Assembly: GCF_040654855.1 (NCBI RefSeq) | Contig: NZ_JBFAIU010000007.1 | Span: 1-64,000 of the forward strand | Reading direction: 5' to 3' | Length of the DNA stretch: 64,000 nt | Origin: Asanoa sp040654855 | GTDB lineage: Bacteria > Actinomycetota > Actinomycetes > Mycobacteriales > Micromonosporaceae | In this document: positions 60,478 through 64,000 of the stretch, piece by piece | How the letters are laid out: each line of letters starts with the position of its first letter | Position numbering within the stretch: position 1 is the stretch's first letter | Notes under the pieces: model-generated | Databases searched by the model: none | What the model saw: the letters and a program-made list of their open reading frames with translations, nothing else | Told to the model about the DNA's origin: nothing | Made by a program: the position numbers and the translations under genes

Positions 60478-60707
60478 CCGGCCGCCAGGCGGCGGCGCCG
60501 GTTGGCGTCGTGCCTGATCATGACCGCGAGGCCCGGGAAACCGAGCACGAAGCCGGCCAGGCAGGTCCAAAGCCAGTTTTCGCGCCCGTCGCGGAAAAAG
60601 GCGAGCACCACGAGCCCGATCACCGCCCATACCACGATTCCGCCCACTGCGAACGGCACCATCGGCGGGTCGAGCGGCGCCACCCGTGGTTGTTGCTGGT
60701 CAGCCAC
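60441..60707 (-). CDS. DUF2530 small membrane protein
   Basis: This 88-residue protein has two helices (MVPFAVGGIVVWAVIGLVVL and WLWTCLAGFVLGFPGLAVMI) joined by FRDGRENW, the DUF2530 pattern, and a basic C-terminus. The role is unknown. Its 3' end overlaps the convergent DUF3027 gene by 37 bases, and it is divergent from the purine permease. Confidence 0.82.
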   Translation of the reverse strand: MADQQQPRVAPLDPPMVPFAVGGIVVWAVIGLVVLAFFRDGRENWLWTCLAGFVLGFPGLAVMIRHDANRRRRLAAGQSSTDSTSPSS

Positions 60708-60783
60708 TCGAAAAGGGTAACCAGGAAGATCTTTCGGTGAAACACCGGCTGTGGCACTATGCCCAGGTCACATTGATGATCTC

Positions 60784-60798
60784 CGTGGGGAGCCCACG
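60784..60798 (+). promoter_or_regulatory. Hairpin covering the ribosome site of the purine permease gene
   Basis: CGTGGG-GAG-CCCACG forms a 6-bp stem directly before ATG 60799. Its left arm and loop contain the Shine-Dalgarno GGGGAG. Folding would hide the ribosome site and could limit translation until relieved. Confidence 0.4.
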
Positions 60799-62274
60799 AT
60801 GACCGAGGCACCGACCACGCCGAGGGCAGCGACGCCCGACCGCCCGCAGAGCGGTTTCGACCGCTACTTCTCCATCAGCTCCCGTGGCTCCACGGTGGGC
60901 CGTGAAGTGCGCGGTGGGTTCGCGACGTTCTTCACGATGGCGTACATCGTCGTGCTCAACCCGCTGATCCTGGGCAACGCGGCGGACGCCAACGGTGCCC
61001 ACCTCGCCATCGCCGCCATCGCCGCCGCCACCGCGCTGGTCGCGGGCGTGATGACGATCGTGATGGGCGTCGTGGCCCGGTTCCCGCTCGCGCTGGCCGC
61101 CGGCCTCGGCGTCAACGCGATGGTGGCCTACGAGATCGCGCCGCAGATGACCTGGGCCGACGCGATGGGCCTCGTGGTCATCGAGGGCGTGCTGATCGCC
61201 ATCCTGGTGCTTACCGGGCTGCGGGAGAGCATCTTCCGGTCGGTGCCGACCCAGCTCAAGGCCGCGATCGGGGTGGGCATCGGCCTCTTCCTGACGATCA
61301 TCGGCCTGGTCGACTCGGGCTTCGTGCGCCGGATCCCGGACGCCGCGGGCACCACGGTCCCGGTCGGGCTCGGCATCAACGGCCGCCTGGTCACCTGGCC
61401 GGCGCTGGTCTTCGTGTTCGCGCTGCTGGTGACGATCATCCTGTTCGTACGCCGGGTCCGCGGCGCGATCCTGATCGGCATCCTGTCGGCCACCGTGCTC
61501 GCGATCATCGTCGAGGCGATCGGCAAGATCGGCCCGTCGTTCGTCGACGGCAAGCCGAACCCGCACGGCTGGTCGCTGAACGTGCCGAAGCTGCCGGACA
61601 CCATCGTCGACCTGCCCGACCTGTCGCTGCTGGGCAAGTTCAACGTGCTCGACTCGTGGTCGAGCGCCGGCTGGCTCGTCGTGCTGATGTTCGTCTTCAC
61701 GCTGATGATCACGGACTTCTTCGACACGATGGGCACGATGGTCGCGGTCGGCCAGGAGGGCGGCCTGCTCGACGAGCAGGGCATGCCGCCGCGTACGCGG
61801 GAAATCCTGCTCGTCGACTCCGTCGCGGCCGCCGCCGGCGGTGCGGCCAGCGTCTCGAGCAACACCTCCTACATCGAGAGCGCGTCCGGTGTCGCCGAGG
61901 GCGCCCGGACCGGCGTGGCCAACCTGGTCACCGGCGGGCTGTTCCTGCTCGCGATGTTCATCGCCCCGCTGGTCACCGTCGTGCCGTTCGAGGCGGCGTC
62001 GGCGGCGCTGGTGATCGTCGGCTTCCTGATGATGACCGCGGTGCGGAGCATCGACTGGACCGACTACGAGATCGCCGTGCCGGCGTTCCTGACCATCGTG
62101 CTGATGCCGTTCACCTACTCGATCTCCAACGGCATCGGGGCCGGGATCATCGCGTACGTCGTGATCAAGCTCGCCCGGGGCAAGGCGCGTGAGGTTCACC
62201 CGCTGTTGTACGCCGTCGCCGCCCTGTTCGTGGTGTACTTCCTGCGTGGCCCCATCGAGACCTTGATCTCGTGA
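60799..62274 (+). CDS. NCS2-family purine permease (AzgA/PbuG type)
   Basis: This 491-residue transporter starts at ATG 60799 (MTEAPTTPRAATPDRPQSGF). The AzgA-type N-terminus FDRYFSISSRGSTVGREVRG precedes helix 1 (FATFFTMAYIVVLNPLILGN). Other family blocks are LAAGLGVNAMVAYEIAPQMT, TQLKAAIGVGIGLFLTIIGL, MITDFFDTMGTMVAVGQEGG and ASVSSNTSYIESASGVAEGA. The substrate is probably hypoxanthine, adenine or guanine taken up with protons. No PurR-like or riboswitch element was recognised beyond the start-codon hairpin. Confidence 0.94.
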   Translation: MTEAPTTPRAATPDRPQSGFDRYFSISSRGSTVGREVRGGFATFFTMAYIVVLNPLILGNAADANGAHLAIAAIAAATALVAGVMTIVMGVVARFPLALAAGLGVNAMVAYEIAPQMTWADAMGLVVIEGVLIAILVLTGLRESIFRSVPTQLKAAIGVGIGLFLTIIGLVDSGFVRRIPDAAGTTVPVGLGINGRLVTWPALVFVFALLVTIILFVRRVRGAILIGILSATVLAIIVEAIGKIGPSFVDGKPNPHGWSLNVPKLPDTIVDLPDLSLLGKFNVLDSWSSAGWLVVLMFVFTLMITDFFDTMGTMVAVGQEGGLLDEQGMPPRTREILLVDSVAAAAGGAASVSSNTSYIESASGVAEGARTGVANLVTGGLFLLAMFIAPLVTVVPFEAASAALVIVGFLMMTAVRSIDWTDYEIAVPAFLTIVLMPFTYSISNGIGAGIIAYVVIKLARGKAREVHPLLYAVAALFVVYFLRGPIETLIS

Positions 62275-62308
62275 CCGGGGCCATACTCGCTGGTTGTTAG
62301 CCGGGCTT

Positions 62309-62323
62309 ATTAGTTAAGCTAAT
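62309..62323. promoter_or_regulatory. MarR-type operator ATTAG-TTAAG-CTAAT
   Basis: An AT-rich inverted repeat with 5-base arms lies only five bases before the MarR GTG start. The island TTATTAGTTAAGCTAATTAT stands out in GC-rich DNA. Its size and position fit a MarR dimer site that would block transcription of marR and the MFS gene. Confidence 0.6.
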
Positions 62324-62327
62324 TATC

Positions 62328-62777
62328 GTGACGGAGCGGACGGTGACGGTTAGGCGCGTCTCGGTGGCGCAGCTCGCCTCGTCGTTGCGCGATGCGATAA
62401 CCCGGTTCAACCGGCGGGTCAGGCAGACCCGCCCGGTCGGCGATCTCACGGTTACCCAGCTCTCCGCCCTGACCAGCCTCCAGCTGGCCGGTGCGCTGTC
62501 CCCCCGAGAACTTGCCGACGTCGAACGAGTCCAGCCGCCGACGATGACCAAGATCGTCGCCAAGCTGGAGGAGCGCGGGCTGGTGCAACGGACTCCGCAC
62601 CCCACCGACGGGCGCCAGGTGATCCTGGCGGCCACGGAGGAGGGGCGGGCGATCCTCGACCAGTACGAGCGGGCCCGTGACGAGTGGTTGGCCCCTCGCC
62701 TCGCCGCGCTCACCCCGGAGGAGCGGGACACGCTCCGCCGGGCCGCGGAGATCCTGCAGAAGGTCGCGCGCGCCTGA
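62328..62777 (+). CDS. MarR-family transcriptional regulator
   Basis: This 149-residue protein starts at GTG 62328. The winged helix reads LTVTQLSALTSLQLAGALSP, then ERVQPPTMTKIVAKLEERGL with wing residues HPTDGRQVILAATEEG (DxR motif). Flanking helices form the dimer domain. The operator overlaps the start region, so the mRNA may be nearly leaderless and self-repressed. The MFS exporter 66 bases downstream is the likely target. Confidence 0.93.
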   Translation: MTERTVTVRRVSVAQLASSLRDAITRFNRRVRQTRPVGDLTVTQLSALTSLQLAGALSPRELADVERVQPPTMTKIVAKLEERGLVQRTPHPTDGRQVILAATEEGRAILDQYERARDEWLAPRLAALTPEERDTLRRAAEILQKVARA

Positions 62778-62843
62778 GCCGGCCGCGCCGCTTCGTCCTT
62801 TGTGGATGACGCGTACGCGGATCTCTTAGGAGGCGCAACACCC

Positions 62844-64000
62844 TTGCGGGCCCGGCTCAGCACCACGTTCCAGTCCCTGACCGTCAGGAACTACCGGCTC
62901 TTCGCGCTCGGTCAGCTCGTCAAGCTGATCGGCGTGTGGATGATGTTCACCACCCAGGACTGGCTCGTCTTCCTGTTGGGTGGCACCGCCGCACAGCTCG
63001 GCATCGTCACGGCGCTCCAGTTCACCCCGGTGCTGGCGCTGACGCTGCTGTCCGGGCGGCTGGCCGACCGCTACGACAAACGCAAGATCCTATTTGTCGC
63101 GAACGCCGCCTGGACCGTCCTGTGCGTGCTGTTCTCCCTGCTGGTGCTCAGCGGCGCGGCGCAACTCTGGCACGTCTACGTCTTCGCGCTGCTGCTCGGC
63201 GTGGCCAGCGCCGTCGAGACGCCCGTGCGCCAGTCGTTCGTCTCCGAGCTCGTGGAGACCCGGCTGCTGCCCAACGCGCTGGGCCTGTCCGCGGCGACCT
63301 TCAACAGCGCCCGCGTGATCGGCCCGTCGATCGCCGGTGTCGCGATCGCGCTCTTCGACGTGGGCCCGGTGTTCGTGTTCAGCGCCGTGCTCGCCGTCGC
63401 GCCGCTGGTCTGCCTGGTCCGGATGCGGCCCGGGGAGCTGTACCGCCTTGACCTCGCGCCAGCTGCCTCGCGGGAGCCGGCGCGAGTGATCGACGGGTTG
63501 CGCTACGTGCGGCGGCGGCCCGACCTGATGCTGCCGATGGTGCTGATGAGCACGCTGGCGCTGACCCTGTTCAACTTCCCGGTGACCCTGCAGTCGCTGG
63601 CCAAGACCGGGTTCAACACCGGGGCCGCGTCGTTCGGCCTCTTCACCACCGCGCTCGGGCTGGGCGCGCTGGTCGGTGCCTTGATCGGTGGTACGCGGAG
63701 GTCCCGGCCGTCGGTCTACACGGTGATCGTCTCGGCCATGGTGTTCAGCGCGTTCGGGATCCTGATCGGCATCCTGCCGGTGTACTGGCTGGTCGTGGCC
63801 GCGCTGGTGCCGACCGGGTTCTTCATGGTCTTCTTCGCGCAGGCGGCCAACCAGCGGATCCAGCTCGGCACCGACGCCGCGTACCGCGGCCGCGTGATGG
63901 CCCTCTGGGTTCTGGTCTTCATGGGCGTCAACCCGGTGTCCGGGCCGCTGGTCGGTGCGCTGGCCGACCACGCCGGTGCGGGCCCGGCGATCTGGCTCGG
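62844..64000 (+). CDS. MFS transporter (3' partial), MarR-controlled
   Basis: The frame opens at TTG 62844, with AGGAGG ten bases upstream, and runs off the right edge after 385 codons. It begins MRARLSTTFQSLTVRNYRLF, typical of the TIGR00900/EntS-like MFS group. Helix 1 is ALGQLVKLIGVWMMF, and LSGRLADRYDKRKILFVANA is the motif between helices 2 and 3. About ten helices are visible. It probably exports a drug, siderophore or similar compound. The preceding marR gene and its operator suggest substrate-induced expression. Confidence 0.9.
   Translation, partial: MRARLSTTFQSLTVRNYRLFALGQLVKLIGVWMMFTTQDWLVFLLGGTAAQLGIVTALQFTPVLALTLLSGRLADRYDKRKILFVANAAWTVLCVLFSLLVLSGAAQLWHVYVFALLLGVASAVETPVRQSFVSELVETRLLPNALGLSAATFNSARVIGPSIAGVAIALFDVGPVFVFSAVLAVAPLVCLVRMRPGELYRLDLAPAASREPARVIDGLRYVRRRPDLMLPMVLMSTLALTLFNFPVTLQSLAKTGFNTGAASFGLFTTALGLGALVGALIGGTRRSRPSVYTVIVSAMVFSAFGILIGILPVYWLVVAALVPTGFFMVFFAQAANQRIQLGTDAAYRGRVMALWVLVFMGVNPVSGPLVGALADHAGAGPAIWL

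Overview
The window is very GC-rich with strongly G/C third codon positions, many GTG/TTG starts and dense overlapping genes. Together with an actinobacterial MFS-thymidylate kinase fusion, a Lys/Ala-tailed topA, Ku with separately encoded LigD ligase and polymerase, bacterial XPB, futalosine-pathway menaquinone genes and DUF3027/DUF2530 neighbours, this points to a filamentous actinomycete, most likely family Micromonosporaceae. It reads as chromosomal, mostly housekeeping DNA. No integrase, intact transposase, phage genes or CRISPR array were seen.

Layout. 1-1410: end of a Tad pilus/secretion locus (TadB, TadC). 1424-4251: an atypical response regulator, and a Ser/Thr kinase fused to a GAF-LuxR-type C-terminus. 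4235-8009: a MacB-like ABC exporter with a frameshifted Pro-rich small gene, and an AI-2E-family permease. 8014-11551: small regulators and enzymes, including a DUF4062 fusion. 11737-15750: topA, a GNAT enzyme and DUF1801. 15798-20796: a large secreted M14 peptidase, a compact AAA-LuxR regulator and a PP2C phosphatase. 20793-24147: a sugar-lactone oxidase with a divergent TetR, and an alanine-racemase-fold enzyme. 24437-27812: tmk fusion and holB, closed by a 168-base inverted-repeat element. 28077-29409: a coupled YbaB/EspC-like/WXG-like trio. 29410-33803: a TetR-quinone oxidoreductase pair, then folE-reductase facing a SufR-like regulator, each pair separated by paired operator-like repeats. 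34414-37357: a PSP1/RicT-like protein, a membrane phosphoesterase and tRNA-Thr(CGT). 37387-40341: an ECF41 sigma factor and an alpha/beta hydrolase sharing mirror-image ECF41-type promoters, Hsp20 and a DJ-1/PfpI protein. 40437-44284: a DHA2 exporter, an acyl-CoA ligase and a decayed Phd/PIN toxin-antitoxin pair. 44281-48964: non-homologous end joining (Ku, LigD ligase, LigD polymerase) and XPB helicase. 49094-55455: an L,D-transpeptidase lipoprotein, an FtsX-type ABC transporter and an Ssl2-N/WYL-like protein. 55514-62274: HAD hydrolase, cold-shock protein, MFS-mqnB-mqnD operon, DUF3027, DUF2530 and a purine permease. 62328-64000: MarR and an MFS exporter that runs off the end.

The best-supported unusual observations are the two mirror-image ECF41 promoters at 38218-38275 (both TGTCACG-N16-CGTC), the kinase-GAF-HTH fusion, the inverted-repeat element flanked by CTAG, the decaying toxin-antitoxin pair with at least three frameshifts, and the DUF4062 fusion whose C-terminal half looks like a lipoprotein domain without its signal peptide. 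All statements about homologues come from memory of the families; no search was run.
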